Positions 1 to 12,089 of a stretch of DNA of 64,000 bases are shown here, piece by piece. The first letter of the stretch is position 1. Each line of letters begins with the position of its first letter. The stretch is from Dermacentor variabilis. Taxonomy: Eukaryota > Arthropoda > Arachnida > Ixodida > Ixodidae. Location: NCBI RefSeq assembly GCF_050947875.1, contig NC_134572.1:128092605-128156604 (forward strand), read 5' to 3'. Below the pieces are notes generated by a model. The model was not told the DNA's origin. It ran no database searches and worked only from the letters and a program-made list of their open reading frames with translations. A program made the position numbers and the translations under genes.

Positions 1-2
1 CA

Positions 3-440
3 TTATAGGTGCTCGTGTAAACCCACGACGTAAGACAAACTGCAGTGTTGGCAGGACTGCTTTCGAATCGCAGAAAATTGGCCAGCGATTTCGCGGCTGC
101 TGGAGCACGTGATTGTTGTACTTCCGGGAGCCGAAAGTGTTGCTACCATGGACGTCATAATGTGAGAGAATTTAAACTGTCCTTTGGAACAACACACTTA
201 TCCGGTAGGGCGTCTTGAAGTTGGTGGAACGGTCCGTGTAAATGTACATGCGGTCAAAATACAACTCGTTTAAGAGAGGCACGGACAACTGCTTCAGGAC
301 TAGCGGTGACAAGTCTGCCTTTCTAACAATCCCAGGATGTAGGGGGCACGCGTTAGGTTGCCCGAGACACCAGAATGCCGATGCTGGGTGTTTCGCGGGC
401 TTGAAGCCAGATGCCATCGAGTCATGGTGTATTTTCACAC
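3..440 (-). pseudogene. Degenerate LINE RNase H domain fragment
   Basis: Read on the minus strand, two overlapping frames give a broken protein resembling the RNase H domain at the C-terminal end of I/R1-type non-LTR retrotransposon polyproteins. Visible landmarks are a stretch LSPLVLKQLSVPLLNELYFD, then the strand with YTDRST (the family usually has YTDGS, whose Asp is catalytic), then after a frame change a Ser/Thr-rich segment followed by EIAGQFSAIR, which fits the usual AEL-AI helix. Frame changes and the G-to-R substitution in the motif mean it cannot encode an active enzyme. The fragment runs off the left edge of the window. The clade is inferred from remembered family patterns, not from a search. 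Confidence 0.55.
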
Positions 441-469
441 TATTACTATACAGATGTTTCTAGGGGCTT

Positions 470-600
470 CCCGGGTGGCTGGGTAGCAATCAGAAGTACA
501 GGGTATATCAAACCAGAAACTACTCCGGTTAACATCCCTGCTTTTCCCACCTCATTTCTCTACATATATGTCTCTCTGTCTAGAGGGTGAGGACGACGGG
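470..600 (+). repeat. Retroelement 3'-end-like fragment
   Basis: The segment carries CTGGGTAGCAA, then CCGGTTAACATCCCTGC and a pyrimidine-rich run ending near CTCTCTGTC. A shorter relative with the same order (GCTGGGTAGCAAACCGG, TTAGCCTCGGTGCCTTTCC) lies at about 10847-10913, inside a SINE. Two diverged copies in the same order suggest a dispersed repeat. The type of element is not certain. Confidence 0.3.
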
Positions 601-879
601 TCGGAATCCGCTCACAATAAGCGGAATAGGACGCCTTGCTCCTGAGATATATATTGTAAATATATATTCCTCAAGGATAATGTGAACAAAACAGCCGTCT
701 TTTTGCGAGTCACACGTACAGTTGGTGTATAGATAGCAGCAGCATGTGCAGCTGGACCTATTTTGTACCCCTCTTCTCCGTTTCTTCCACGCATTCATTT
801 TTCCGCCCTTGATGTCTCCCTTGAAAAATCGGTGTTGTGCCGTAAGACAGATACCCTCGCAACGAAGAAATAATAAAGT

Positions 880-1690
880 CAAAACTAGACGTGCTCTACG
901 CGCGCGCCACGCCGCTGCAGGCATCGCGCGGAAACAATCGACACATGCGTGTTTTCGTCGCTTTCGTAGCAGCGCGGCTCTCGACTTCGTCGTTCTCTCT
1001 TTCTTCTGTTTCTCTCTCTCCCCCTAGTTCGCAACGAGCGCGCGAGAACGTACACCTGCGCATGAAGCAGCAGCAGGCGCAGCAGCGCGCGAAAAGTTTG
1101 GCATCGCCGACCTACGGCGCTCGTCGCGACGAACCTGTAGCCGCCGTCGGCGTCGCAACCTCACTCTCCCCACCCCCGGCCGCCTTTCCCTCCGCAAATC
1201 CAGAGAGCACCTCTCCCGTTAGTTCGAGCCCGGAGAGCTTCGGCTTAGCTCTCCATCTTCTAGCCGCCGACTGCTTGGCTTGCCCGCGCCATCCGGCTGC
1301 AGACGCTGCTCCCACGTCGACATGTCCACGACGACGGAGCCCGTTCTTGAGCGTTCGTGAATCTAGATTTCCGTTGACGGTCCCCGAGGCTGGTTAACGC
1401 ATTACGCCAGTGAGTCGCGCCTCTTCACCTGCGCCGCCGTGTTGCCGGCCCAGTGATGAGCCTGGGGCCTCCTGCGATGATGCACAATGTGCCAGAGCAA
1501 GGATGCGCGAAAGGTCTGTTTGCACCTCTCTACCAGTCCTGTTAAGTTCGCTTGCCTGCAACGCGGCGGCGTCCTCAGCGAGAAGCGTGCTCGGCGTCGT
1601 CGACGTCGCCGTTGTGCGCACCGCCCTCTTTCGGAAGTTACGTACATGTCGCTCTTTTCCTCCTTTCCTTAGTTCTCTCTCTTTCCATAT
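880..1690. other. CpG-dense segment with no identified gene
   Basis: This stretch is clearly richer in G+C and CpG than its surroundings (many GCGCGC, CGTCG and CGCCG runs) and contains pyrimidine tracts such as CTCTCTTTCTTC. It has open frames in several phases on both strands, as expected of GC-rich DNA, and none shows a protein domain I recognise. It could be a promoter or first-exon region of the gene whose exons begin at 8165, or part of a repeat. I found no start codon and donor that would splice in phase to 8165. Confidence 0.3.
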
Positions 1691-1695
1691 TTGCA

Positions 1696-1762
1696 TGCCG
1701 CCGTGGCCGAGCGGCTGTGACGTTGCGCCGCTCAGTGGCGATGTCGCGGGTTCGCATTCGTT
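1696..1762 (+). repeat. tRNA-derived SINE head fragment
   Basis: A tRNA-like pol III promoter pair is visible: an A-box-like TGGCCGAGCGG near 1703 and a B-box-like GGGTTCGCATTC near 1749. The sequence between and around them does not fold into a complete cloverleaf with an acceptor stem, so it is better read as a SINE head than as a tRNA gene. The body typical of the other SINEs in the window is missing. Confidence 0.45.
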
Positions 1763-1799
1763 TGTGCTGCGACGGCTGCCGCGTCCGGGGGTTCTATAG

Positions 1800-3106
<1,307 letters not shown>

Positions 3107-3639
3107 TGGAAATAAACATATAGGGAAATAGAAAATAAAGCAAAGTTAGCAAGTAAATCGCTTTCAATTAAGGTTACAATGACAGAGAAAATATGCTGCT
3201 CTCGCCACACTGTCCAGAAGAGGAAGCCACCAGAACGACATCGCAGAGTATCTGCCATCAGGGAAAATCGGGAAGACCCGGAATTTCCAAGAAATTTGTC
3301 AGTTCTGAAAATTTTATCATCATCATCATCATCCTAACTCATTTGCCCTAACGGTAATGGACATTACATAATTTCAAATAAAAGACTAACGACCCTCACC
3401 ATGGTTGCTTTAAATTGGGGAAATGGGGGAAACACTGGTTGTGGCGAAGGTAGTGGTTTGCCAGAAGGAAGCGCAGGCCTCCAAGGGACCTGCGCAATTT
3501 CTTTTGCTAGTTCGTGAGCGCGAGCCTTGTCGGGTAACTGGAATGGCCGTGAAACGCATGACTCTGTTAAATCTGATGAGCATCGCGCTTGTTGTACAGC
3601 GTTCTACTCTGGCGGCTGCTGCGTATGACGCGGCCGCGC

Positions 3640-4005
3640 GGGTTCTATCTTGAAAGCGATCTGCGATGGGAAAAGAGTACGCCGAGTGCTGACAGCTTCG
3701 TGCGCGCTGTGTTTTCGCCGCTCAGTTCGCATTGAAGTGAGATGCAGCACGAAGTTCAATTCGCTCGCTGCTGCTGCCGTGCTTCCTCAGGGCAGCGTTT
3801 TACAGCGAGTTTCCGCGGTCATCGAGTGAGATGTGTGCATGTTTGCTTTTGCGTGCGTGACACCATGCTTGTTAATCTAGTTAGTAAGCGAATGTTTACG
3901 AGATGATACGGCCGATAAAACTACTACTTTTACTTCGAACAACTGTCTACTATTTCTCTATCTCAATTGATGTTTCGCCTTTCTGGCGAAACTGCGACTT
4001 AATTT
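3640..4005 (+). repeat. Dispersed repeat family, copy 1
   Basis: The segment aligns by eye, with gaps, to 22094-22410. Shared landmarks in order are AATCTGCGAYGGG, GTTTTCGCSGCYYAGTTCGC, GCGTGACACCATG, ACTTCG, CTGTCTACTA and GATGYTTCGCCTTTCTGGCG. The two copies have the same orientation and differ at many positions, so they are old. No protein motif is visible; the element type is unknown. Confidence 0.7.
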
Positions 4006-4123
4006 TTAATACGCCGAAGGAGGAATGGAAATTGGAGTGACCTTTTGTGCGTCCCATTATATCACAGCCTTGAAAAGTAAATGTCTGCATCTCATAATTA
4101 GCTTGCCCCTAGGCATGACAAAG

Positions 4124-4342
4124 GCCCTATTCACGAATATCTGCGTTCCCTAGAGCAATTTATCATCAGCTGGTCTCTTTGACTGATAACACGAGACCGA
4201 ATTCTCAAATCGTTTCGTTCGTAAGTGCTATTTTCCATTTACCGGCTGCCTTCGCTGATGATATGCCTGGCGCCAGGATTAAGTGAAATTTTTTTTCTGA
4301 CGAACAGTTCTAGCTTTAGGGCTTCTTGTGAATACAGGCCAC
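4124..4342. mobile_element. MITE-like element with imperfect terminal inverted repeats
   Basis: GGCCCTATTCACGAA at 4124 is mirrored at the right end by the reverse complement of TTCTTGTGAATACAGGCC (ending at 4342). There is no coding capacity. The same end motif recurs at about 4432 and in diverged form at 4878 and 4997, so this looks like a cluster of one non-autonomous DNA element family. Confidence 0.5.
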
Positions 4343-4429
4343 GCTCACTAACTCAATTGACTGGAATTTGTTCTTGCGAACCCCTGTAGCGTAAGAACTG
4401 CACTTCGTGAGGCGGGATTTGGGGCCCTA

Positions 4430-4997
4430 TTCACGAAGTGTTCCGTTCATAAGTGTTGTTTGCCATTTGCCCCCCCCCCCTCCCCTAACATGTCCAACGT
4501 CAGGTTTGACTGGAATTAACTCTGGCGAAGCAATTCTCTACAGTAAAAAGTTATTTCAAATACGGGCCCCTGTTCGCTAGCCCTCCCTTGGGCGCCCTCA
4601 AGAGCCCGTCGATGACGAGGCAAATCCGTGAGCTTTTGTTGCGTTCTTTGTTAGTCATGTAGAGAGTACGCGTAAGGCTCGCCATGTGCGCACATTGTGT
4701 GTGGGCTGTATAAGAGGAAAATGACGACAGCTGCACATGAACGTTATATCTGCGCAGCCACGTAAATATTCGCTTCCTGCTTGTCTCTAATGCCAGCAGT
4801 CATTGCTTGTCGTCACGCGGATTGCTTTCACGGCACTTGAGATAGGACGCGCATAATGAAAGAATGAAGCAGCACGGGCCCGATTCACAATGCTTTTTGT
4901 TCTGGCATTCGCTGTTAGCGGCCGCCATTGTTAAAAGTACGTCTGCTCTCACGATTGGCTGACATCTCTAAAATAAGTTCCTTGTGAACGTTGGCCC
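4430..4997. repeat. Further members of the GGGCCC-TATTCAC family
   Basis: A second left end (GGGGCCCTATTCACGAA) lies near 4430 with a possible right end around 4560 (AATACGGGCCCCTG). A third short unit runs from GGGCCCGATTCACAATG (about 4877) to CCTTGTGAACGTTGGCCC (about 4997). A C11 run lies near 4471. The boundaries of the internal units are approximate. Confidence 0.4.
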
Positions 4998-6761
4998 AGA
5001 TGGCTGGCGTTCCGAGGCCGATTTCTAGATGTTTTTTTTTTTTTACAGGATGCCTGCGAACAGCTGTCATGATGACTTACAAAGGACGTAGATGGCGTCC
5101 CAGTGAATAATACTTGTTGTCAGGCGCGTATCCTTGTGTCCGATTTAATTATTATCCGTATCGCCGAGCATAAGATGAGTGTACATTTAAGAAAACTCAT
5201 GTTCGCGCTACATCACGCGAATTTTCCAAATCCCAAGTTCGAAGCTGTAGGCAGTTTCAGGGTTCTTATATGGTGTTTAAGTATATGCGTCTGTCTGGCC
5301 GCCGTAGAACTCCCCACTGCGACCAACATGAATTACTTGACGAAACCGATTTGAGAATATCGCACTACTGGGGCCCATTCTTTATCCTCAAGCTAATACA
5401 ATGCCATTGTAGTGATGAAGGCTGGGCACAAAACACTGATGTCAGCAACCTGTGTACAGAAAGCTCAGTGTGAAAAATTTACCTTTTCTTTCGTTACATG
5501 TCTCTGGGTATGTGGTTGTTTGTGCTGGGAAGCCAGTCGCTTCGTGACTCAGTCGCAGAACCCAGAACATTTCACACTGCAAGCGGTTGCTTCTTATATT
5601 TAATTGTACGTCATATAGTGTGTGCCGTATTCCACTGCAGTCAAGAATCCGTTCGCGCAAAGATATCTTTGACAGCTGCGTTCTCACGCAGACATCATAG
5701 AGGACGAAAAAACCGCGTTTGTTACACGAGCGAGAAATAGTGGACCAGCTGCGATAGTTGCTCGCAGAGACGGAAGTCATTCCTCGGTTGCTCAGACACT
5801 TCTTAAAGGATAGTCCTATGTATTTACGTGGCGCATACCTAATATTCTTTCTTTCGTACATGGCGCACTACTTTTTTGGTCGCGGATGTGAACAGCGAGA
5901 GAAGTCTCCCTACCTTTTGTAGCGTTTGCCTGCTGTGTAGGAAACGCATTGTAAATGTCAATGGAACAAGCGGAGAAACCGCTTGCATGTACTATACAGT
6001 CAGCCATATTTTAAACAATATCGGCTCGAGCGTCGACCGCACGCTTTCTCAGCGCCGGCGAAAATCGACGAGATATTGCACGCTCGCAGAACACTCTTCG
6101 GTGCATATCGTCCTCTGCTACGCTCTCCCCGTTAGAAAGACGCACGCCCTGCATTTGTTATCCGAGAGGCCCCATCGTTCGCAGAAATTCGTGGCAGTGG
6201 CTCACGCGCGCTGATAAACTCCTTTCTTCATTTCCTTCCTGGCGCATGCGCGGTGTCGATTGTAGGGAAAAAGAAAGGAAGCTCATCGCAGGTGTCACGT
6301 TTTACTTGTTCACGTGTTCGGGCTCACACCGTTTATTTTTTTCTTCTTCTTATATTTTTTTTACAGGCGGGATTGAGCAGATAACTCCGACAGTGCATGT
6401 GTCCTCCTGGAGTGAATGGTAGATGACACTGGCACTGGATTGTGCATTGAGGGCGTTCGCGAACTATCGCCGATCTCGAAGCTTCTCGCCGTTATGAGGC
6501 GCTGACCTTCGTAAGGGACAGTTTACTCGCCAGTTACAAAAGCAATGATCACAGATAATGATCATCGTCATCCAGCGCTCGCCTGATATTATTAAGAATT
6601 TGGCTGATTGTATACTGCGGTCCAGTGTTAACTTCCACCTTTTGAATTGTATTGAACAGTGCCTCCATTTTTTTTACTTCGGAAGCGGTAATTTAAAATA
6701 TTCATGCTGCATATGAAGTCCGCTGGATGTAAAACTCCACGGATATGGTTTACTCATATTC
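4998..6761. other. Unassigned sequence
   Basis: No gene, tRNA-like segment or clear repeat is seen. Reading frames up to 139 codons on the minus strand (5442-5861) show no domain, no Kozak context and no third-position bias. Confidence 0.4.
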
Positions 6762-6877
6762 GAATGCATCATGTAACCGCACAAAAACAAGGGACAAAGA
6801 AGGAACACACAAGACAGGCGCCTGTCTTGTGTGTTCCTTCTTTGTCCCTTGTTTTTGTGCGGTTACATGATGCATTC
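6762..6877. repeat. Perfect 116-bp palindrome
   Basis: Bases 6762-6819 are the exact reverse complement of 6820-6877, with no spacer: 58 bp per arm meeting at AAGACAGGC/GCCTGTCTT. Outside the arms the symmetry stops at once (C at 6761 against C at 6878). Transcribed RNA would form one long hairpin. It is followed by AATAACGACCATCAACTAGCCC, whose CAACTAGCCC ending is also seen near 61500 and 61968. It is probably a foldback element or the joined ends of a transposon. Confidence 0.97.
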
Positions 6878-8164
6878 CAATAACGACCATCAACTAGCCC
6901 GCTTATCCCTGTTAAATATGTTACTCATATTCTTACCATACGCTTTCGAGGAATTGGACGCTAAATTGATCTAGACGTATGTGTTGTCATAGATGACGGA
7001 AGCAACCTTTAAGTCTATTTCGAATTCCTCGAGCTTGCGTGGAAATGCAGGATGCGGCAGCTGAAGTCCCTCTGCATCCACGCGCCACCGCCGCTTTTGT
7101 ATGGAGGGACTTTAGCAGCTGCAGAGCGGCATTGTACTACACGTACTTTCATCTTCATTGTCAACGATGAAGATGGACCTGCGTTTAGACAATGAAACGC
7201 CGTTTTTATCATAGCAAGCATGGGGAGATGGTTGCTTCTTCCACGTACACGAAGATGCAGTTTATGGCATCTAACTCCGGCATTTCAATTAAAATAAATG
7301 CCTCTCACGTTCGTAACATGCCAGTAGACAATACAAAACTAGCTTGAATAACGATTATGTCCATTAGCTGTATTCGGGTCTCCGGAGGCTAAAGGGAACA
7401 CCTGAGGGCGGAGAGCGTGCGAGTCTTTCCCTCTCGCAAGGGCACAATCAGCTCGCAGCGATAGCCCAGAGGGTAAGGCGCTGTCCAAATTCTCTAGGAC
7501 CAGCGCTCAGAATATTAGAATAGACGTACCTGGACCATTAGAATGCCTTAACCGCCGAAATAAAACTCGGTTGGTGCCTAGAGTACTGTGACTCCCGTGG
7601 CACTGTACCCTTGTCGCGCATTTCAACTTGACTGGGTGACAGCCGCGGTGGAGCCGAAACCGCAGGCGGCAGCGAGCACCTGATGGGGGCCACACGCTTT
7701 CGATAAGCTTCTTGTGGGAGCACACAAGTGTCATCTTATCATCGCACAGCCACTGGCTGATCATCTGAACGCGATACGACGTAGCGTCAAGTTTCGTATG
7801 TCCGCGGGTGCGTTGCCCCCCCTCCCCCCCCTCCGGCTCCCGGGCACGCTTAAAGCAGAAAAGTATACATTTGTGGGATTTCGACTGCGTCGACTTCGCC
7901 TGCTAAGTTCAGCATTACTTTCTTCTATTTTTTTGTTCTTTACGGTTCCCTGCACACCTATACTTTCGTGTTCACCCTGTACTGCTGCTTGCGTCAGCGG
8001 CAATGTCAACAGGTGCCGCCTTATCTCCGTAGTCTATGACAGCAGAGGCGGCGGGATCGGCCGTTGTGCGCAGTGCAGCTTTGCTTTGTGTCCCCACACT
8101 GTATTCCGCGCGTGCGTGTCCGGGCTTATGGACGAGTCTGACCGCAGCTTCGCCGCCTGTGCAG
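6878..8164. other. Sequence upstream of first recognised exon
   Basis: I looked for an earlier exon that would end one base into a codon and encode the N-terminal part of a Myb/SANT-like domain, and found none. The pyrimidine-rich tract just before 8165 belongs to the splice acceptor of exon 1. Confidence 0.4.
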
Positions 8165-8314
8165 GTTACCCGGTGGAATGGCCCCACTGGCAGAAGCTGC
8201 ATGCCATCCTGGGCAAGAGGCCTGTGCCTCACTCGTGGAACAACTACTACGACGACGAGCGCACCTCCGAGAGCAGAATCAGCCGGACCGAGAATGGCAG
8301 CATGCATTACGATG
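8165..8314 (+). CDS. Myb/SANT-like domain protein, exon 1 of 5 seen (partial gene)
   Basis: This 150-bp internal exon is framed by an acceptor (CGCCTGTGCAG) and a strong donor (G|GTGAGT). It starts two bases into reading (the last two bases of a split codon) and ends one base into the next codon. The peptide opens YPVEWPHWQKLHAILGKRP; the pattern W-P-x-W/F-x-x-L-x-x-I-L-G-x-R-P is typical of the last helix of Myb/SANT-like (trihelix, MADF-like) DNA-binding domains of arthropod transcription-factor-like proteins. An acidic, Tyr/Ser-rich linker follows. Third positions are strongly G/C, unlike the surrounding intron. The open frame continues upstream to 7714, but that part is intron with repeat-like composition. 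The exon or exons carrying the first two helices and the start codon must lie further upstream. Confidence 0.85.
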
Positions 8315-8340
8315 GTGAGTGTGCGCGTACAACCTCCCCC

Positions 8341-8383
8341 TCGCTCCCTCCCTCCCTCTCTCTCTCTGTCCCCCCTCTCTCTC

Positions 8384-8412
<29 letters not shown>
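8341..8412. repeat. CT-rich and (GTCT)n microsatellite
   Basis: CTCCCT and CTCT runs pass into about eight GTCT units, directly downstream of the exon 1 donor. Confidence 0.9.
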
Positions 8413-8418
<6 letters not shown>

Positions 8419-8457
8419 GATATCGCATGCTTGCCCGCAGTGATTGCGGCCAAATGG

Positions 8458-8460
<3 letters not shown>

Positions 8461-8511
<51 letters not shown>
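8461..8511. repeat. (TTGA)n microsatellite
   Basis: About 13 uninterrupted TTGA units preceded by GGTTA. The reverse-complement unit forms the array at 18291-18350. Confidence 0.97.
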
Positions 8512-8512
<1 letters not shown>

Positions 8513-9120
8513 GCGAGTTAGCTATGGAGTGTGTGCACATATATGCATAACGCGCAACCGAGGCAGATACAGTTGACTTCCTGTAGTTCAGAGTGCGGCA
8601 GGGAGCCTTATTGCGAGAGAAATGCTTGTGGCGGTCTCTAAAATGTGCGTTCGCCAAGAAATGAAAGAGCAACAGGAAGATCGATCTTCGATGCCATACC
8701 GGGCCGGCCCCCTTTGTTCGCAGAGAGAGTCACGTCCTTGAACACGGCGCAAAAAGAGCACCTTTATGATCAGTTCAGGCTAGCGTAACTAGTGTTTAAA
8801 AACCGTGCTTTCATTCGTTCGGTTCACGAATGTCACGAATGGAAAACATGGAGAAAAGTTCAATTCGTCGAATTTTGCTCAGACATATAATCGCCGATAC
8901 TAGAGCGTTAGGTTGTCAATTTCAAGGTAGTCTCTCCAACTTGGAGCGTTTCGCCTCGTGAAGCTTTTTCTTTCTGTTCTTTCAACGTATATGTAGTCCT
9001 TCGCAGCCGATTAAGAGCCGACTAGGCCCTAGCAACCCTAGCAAAATTCATGAATTCAAGGCGAGCTAGTGCGACAACTTCAGGGCGTCTTCGCCACCCG
9101 TCCTTTGTTCATGGGTGTGA

Positions 9121-9722
9121 TGGTTTTGCTCTGCTAAAGTAAACGCTAGGCTGACTGGAAAGTGAAAGGTAGTTGTGTCAAGCTGAAATGTTAGCTATGG
9201 CTGAGAAGTGGTTTCAAGATCACTATAAAATTTGCGCTAGATGTTCAGGTTTCATCCTGAAACCAGTGACGCAAAGACCGCTCTGTACTGAGAGCGCTTG
9301 AGGTCTCAAATGCTCAAAAGCAAATAAGTAGACCGAAATTGCGTTCCAGTTGGACAGCGTACACACAACCATTTTAGTTCTTAAATGGTCATCGAGCATA
9401 GTTACTATGAGGCTTTACAAAAAAAAAATGCTGGAGTGGAGGTGAATGTCTCGATAGTGAAGCCGGACCGCCGCCATCTTAGGTGGGGCACGATAAAACA
9501 TTACCTTAGTGTGAAAAAAAAATAAAACGTCTTCACACTGCCCATGAATTACTGGTCGACGTGCGTCTTTGTGTTACAGGTTTTAGGATGAAGCCTGAAC
9601 ATCTGGGGAAATTTTATTAGACTTCACGCCACCGATACTCAGTCATAAGTAACACTTTCGTCGGGAACAATCAGCTTTTATTTTCTAATTAGCCTAGCGT
9701 TTACATTACTAGAACAAAACCA
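9121..9722. mobile_element. Diverged long-inverted-repeat (foldback) element
   Basis: A left arm (about 9121-9279) and a right arm (about 9563-9722) are imperfect reverse complements. The shared blocks run in mirrored order: GGTTTTGYTCT, GTAAACGCTAGGCT, TATAAAATTT, AGATGTTCAGGYTTCATCC and AARACC. The central 280 bp contains poly-A runs and no coding sequence. Many mismatches and indels between the arms mark it as old. Confidence 0.65.
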
Positions 9723-10716
9723 CTTAATCTTCAAGCGGACGCCACCCGACAAGGCTCTATTTCAGAGGCGAAGTAGGGGCAGAAGGACCCTGGTAGAGGC
9801 CAAGTTCTGGCTTCACCCCTGCCGGTTAGAAACTGCGGGAGCTTGTAGTTGGCGGAACCGAAGCGCCTTCGAGTGGGAATTGCCATGCAGCCCTTACTCA
9901 GCCTCGCCAACGTTACGCATTTGAATAATTATCACGCGTTTCCGTATATTTTTCAACGATTATATTTTAGAAGAGTGCGCCAGTGGTCTCTCTCATCCGC
10001 ACACGATGGGGATACACTGGCGTTCCTTCGAGCTGTCCGTTCCGTCCACCGCCATTGCGTAAGGCTGACCCGCATCAAAGTGGGTCTTCCTTCCACTCGG
10101 CCGCCATACTTGATCAGCTGGACTGATGGACCGCATCTCCGCTCTTTTGTTGAACTCGGTGCGGGAAAGCTAGGGCTCCACAATTACGAGTGCGAGAAAT
10201 TTTCGTAGGAAGACATGGCGTACGAAAGCCATCGTTAAAGTATGTTTTGAAAGATTTCATCGCAGCATCATTTTATTTCAAATCCGTCGTCCGTATGCTG
10301 TCGTGCAGCTCATTTATGAGCAAGTCTGACTTGTAAGCACAACTCACTGACTGGCGACAGAGTCGCCGACGTTCAACTGGCAATTCGTGAGCGCTGTCCG
10401 CCCCGAGAATCACTACTCGAGGCATCCATCACGTGACCATCACGATGAACTGAATAGTTTTGTCTCCCGGTCGCTTGGACGAAGTGGCAGAGAGTCATGC
10501 CACACCTGTCTGCAGCTTTGCGGTGTATCGGAGCTTCTTCGCAGAAAGAGGCTTGCAAGACAAAGCCAGAAAAAAAAAGTGGGCCGGCTATCTGGAACAA
10601 AGGCCGGAACCTTATCGCCACTATTGTGACAGGGCAACGGTCAGTCGCGAAAGAAAAAAAAATTAGACAAGAACAGAGAGTGCGTTTATTGTTTGGCCGC
10701 CATTGGTCCGCAGCTA

Positions 10717-11055
10717 CCCGCCGCGGTAGCTTAGTGGCTGTGGCGTTGCTCTATTGAGCTCGAGGTCGATCCCGACCTCATTTCGATGGTGCAGCCATAC
10801 TCAGCTTTCACCCTTCATATCTTTTTAAATAACTCTTCCTCCGTGCTGGGTAGCAAACCGGCCTTCTCTTACTTTTGTTAGCCTCGGTGCCTTTCCTTTG
10901 TTTATTTCTATGTCGGTGAAATGCAAAAAAATATAATAAAATAAAAATGCTCCTGTATTTTTATTTGTGTGCACTTGGAGAAGCCCAGGCGGTCGAAATT
11001 AATCGCGAATCCCCCACTGTGGCGTGCCTCATAATCACATCGTGGTTTTGGCTGC
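10717..11055 (+). mobile_element. Tick-type tRNA-derived SINE with internal insertion
   Basis: The head CCCGCCGCGGTAGCTTAGTGG (A box) and GAGGTCGATCCCGACC (B box) and the body (GTGCACTTGGAGAAGCCCAGG, then CCCCCACTGTGGCGTGCCTC and CGTGGTTTTGG) match the SINE at 16726-16960 in order. Head and body are separated by about 120 extra bases (about 10794-10913), which resemble the fragment at 470-600. The SINE was therefore either interrupted by, or fused with, another retroelement end. Confidence 0.8.
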
Positions 11056-11269
11056 CGGTTTGGCTTTATATTGCTTGCATGGAATGTGATCTGCGTAACA
11101 CCTGTTTCTAAAAGGGATGCTTTGCCAACATCGCTGGGTTTTCCAGGCCTTGGGTGCTACGTGGCTATTCTCTTGCCGAATTGGCCCAACAATCACAGCG
11201 GAGGATGCGCGTGACTGCACCACCGTTGGGTTGGTTCTTTGCACCACCACCAGATGGCGCTCGCATCCG

Positions 11270-11870
11270 CGCATCGGAAAGAAAGCTAGAGAAACAGAGG
11301 CACTGAATTGGATGCAAAGATGGAAACAGAAAACACCATTCAGGTTTCAAAGAATATGGAGTAAGACATTACAAGAGAGAATTTGTACAGTAACACGAAG
11401 GGAAGCGGCTGGCCACTTGAGGCTGGAGCTGGTCGCCTATAAGGACAAAAACATACCGGAGCAAACATTCGCAACTGGACGAGTCATGTGTATGCGGCAG
11501 CGAAGATCTGGAGACCACTCGGCATATCCTAATTGAATGCGAACGGATTCAACCAGCGAGACCCTTAGGTAAGGTACGCCTTCCATAAGCGCTTGGATTT
11601 AAAGTGGACGGAAGGCATGTGCCGGTCAGCGGTTCAGATAATCAAGAGACGTTTAGAGTATTCGTGGAAAAAAAAAAGCAGGGAAGATATCGATATGACC
11701 GGTTCCATTACATGAATAGGTAGCACACAAGGTGGATAGATAAGTTTCGAGGAAGAGAAAAACTAATAAAGAGACGTGTACAGAAAAGCATGCATAGTAT
11801 GCCTGAGTGGCTCAAGCAGCCTAGGTGCACTCTTTGTCACCACCCCGTTTGAAACGAAAAAAAAAATTCA
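11270..11870 (+). pseudogene. LINE 3'-terminal fragment (family A)
   Basis: In one frame the DNA encodes LDESCVCGSEDLETTRHILI followed by EC, the Cys/His cluster (C-x-C...H...C) found near the C-terminus of several LINE polyproteins. Downstream it aligns to 42610-43050: TACCTTCCA/ATAAGCGCTTGG, GTGGACGGAAGG, GGTCAGCGGT, and then the terminal block CTCAAGCAGSCTAGGTG...TTTGTCRCCACCCC. Stops and frame changes interrupt the frame. The autonomous element would have been a non-LTR retrotransposon; only its 3' end remains here. Confidence 0.65.
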
Positions 11871-12089
11871 GTTAAATGCTACGATGCCTTGCGATCTTCA
11901 ACTATTGCGCCGCCACCAGATGGCGTTCGCCTTCCCGCATCCATGGCAGTGGCGGCGGCTGTGTGGATGAAAGAAGAAACGCGAACTCGTGTTTCTAATC
12001 TTTATGCGCGCATACGAAGCCCCGCCGTATTTAGATTCCAACTCGTTGGATCTGTTGCTGTATTTTTTATTTCAACTTCGCGATTTAAC

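Noticed and set aside
891..1397. 168-codon + strand frame in CpG-rich DNA
   Set aside because: Overlapping frames are open on both strands, there is no domain, and no donor joins it in phase to 8165.
7714..8472. 252-codon + strand reading frame
   Set aside because: Only 8165-8314 is supported by splice sites and coding bias. The rest is intron with repeats and CT-rich sequence that happens to be open.
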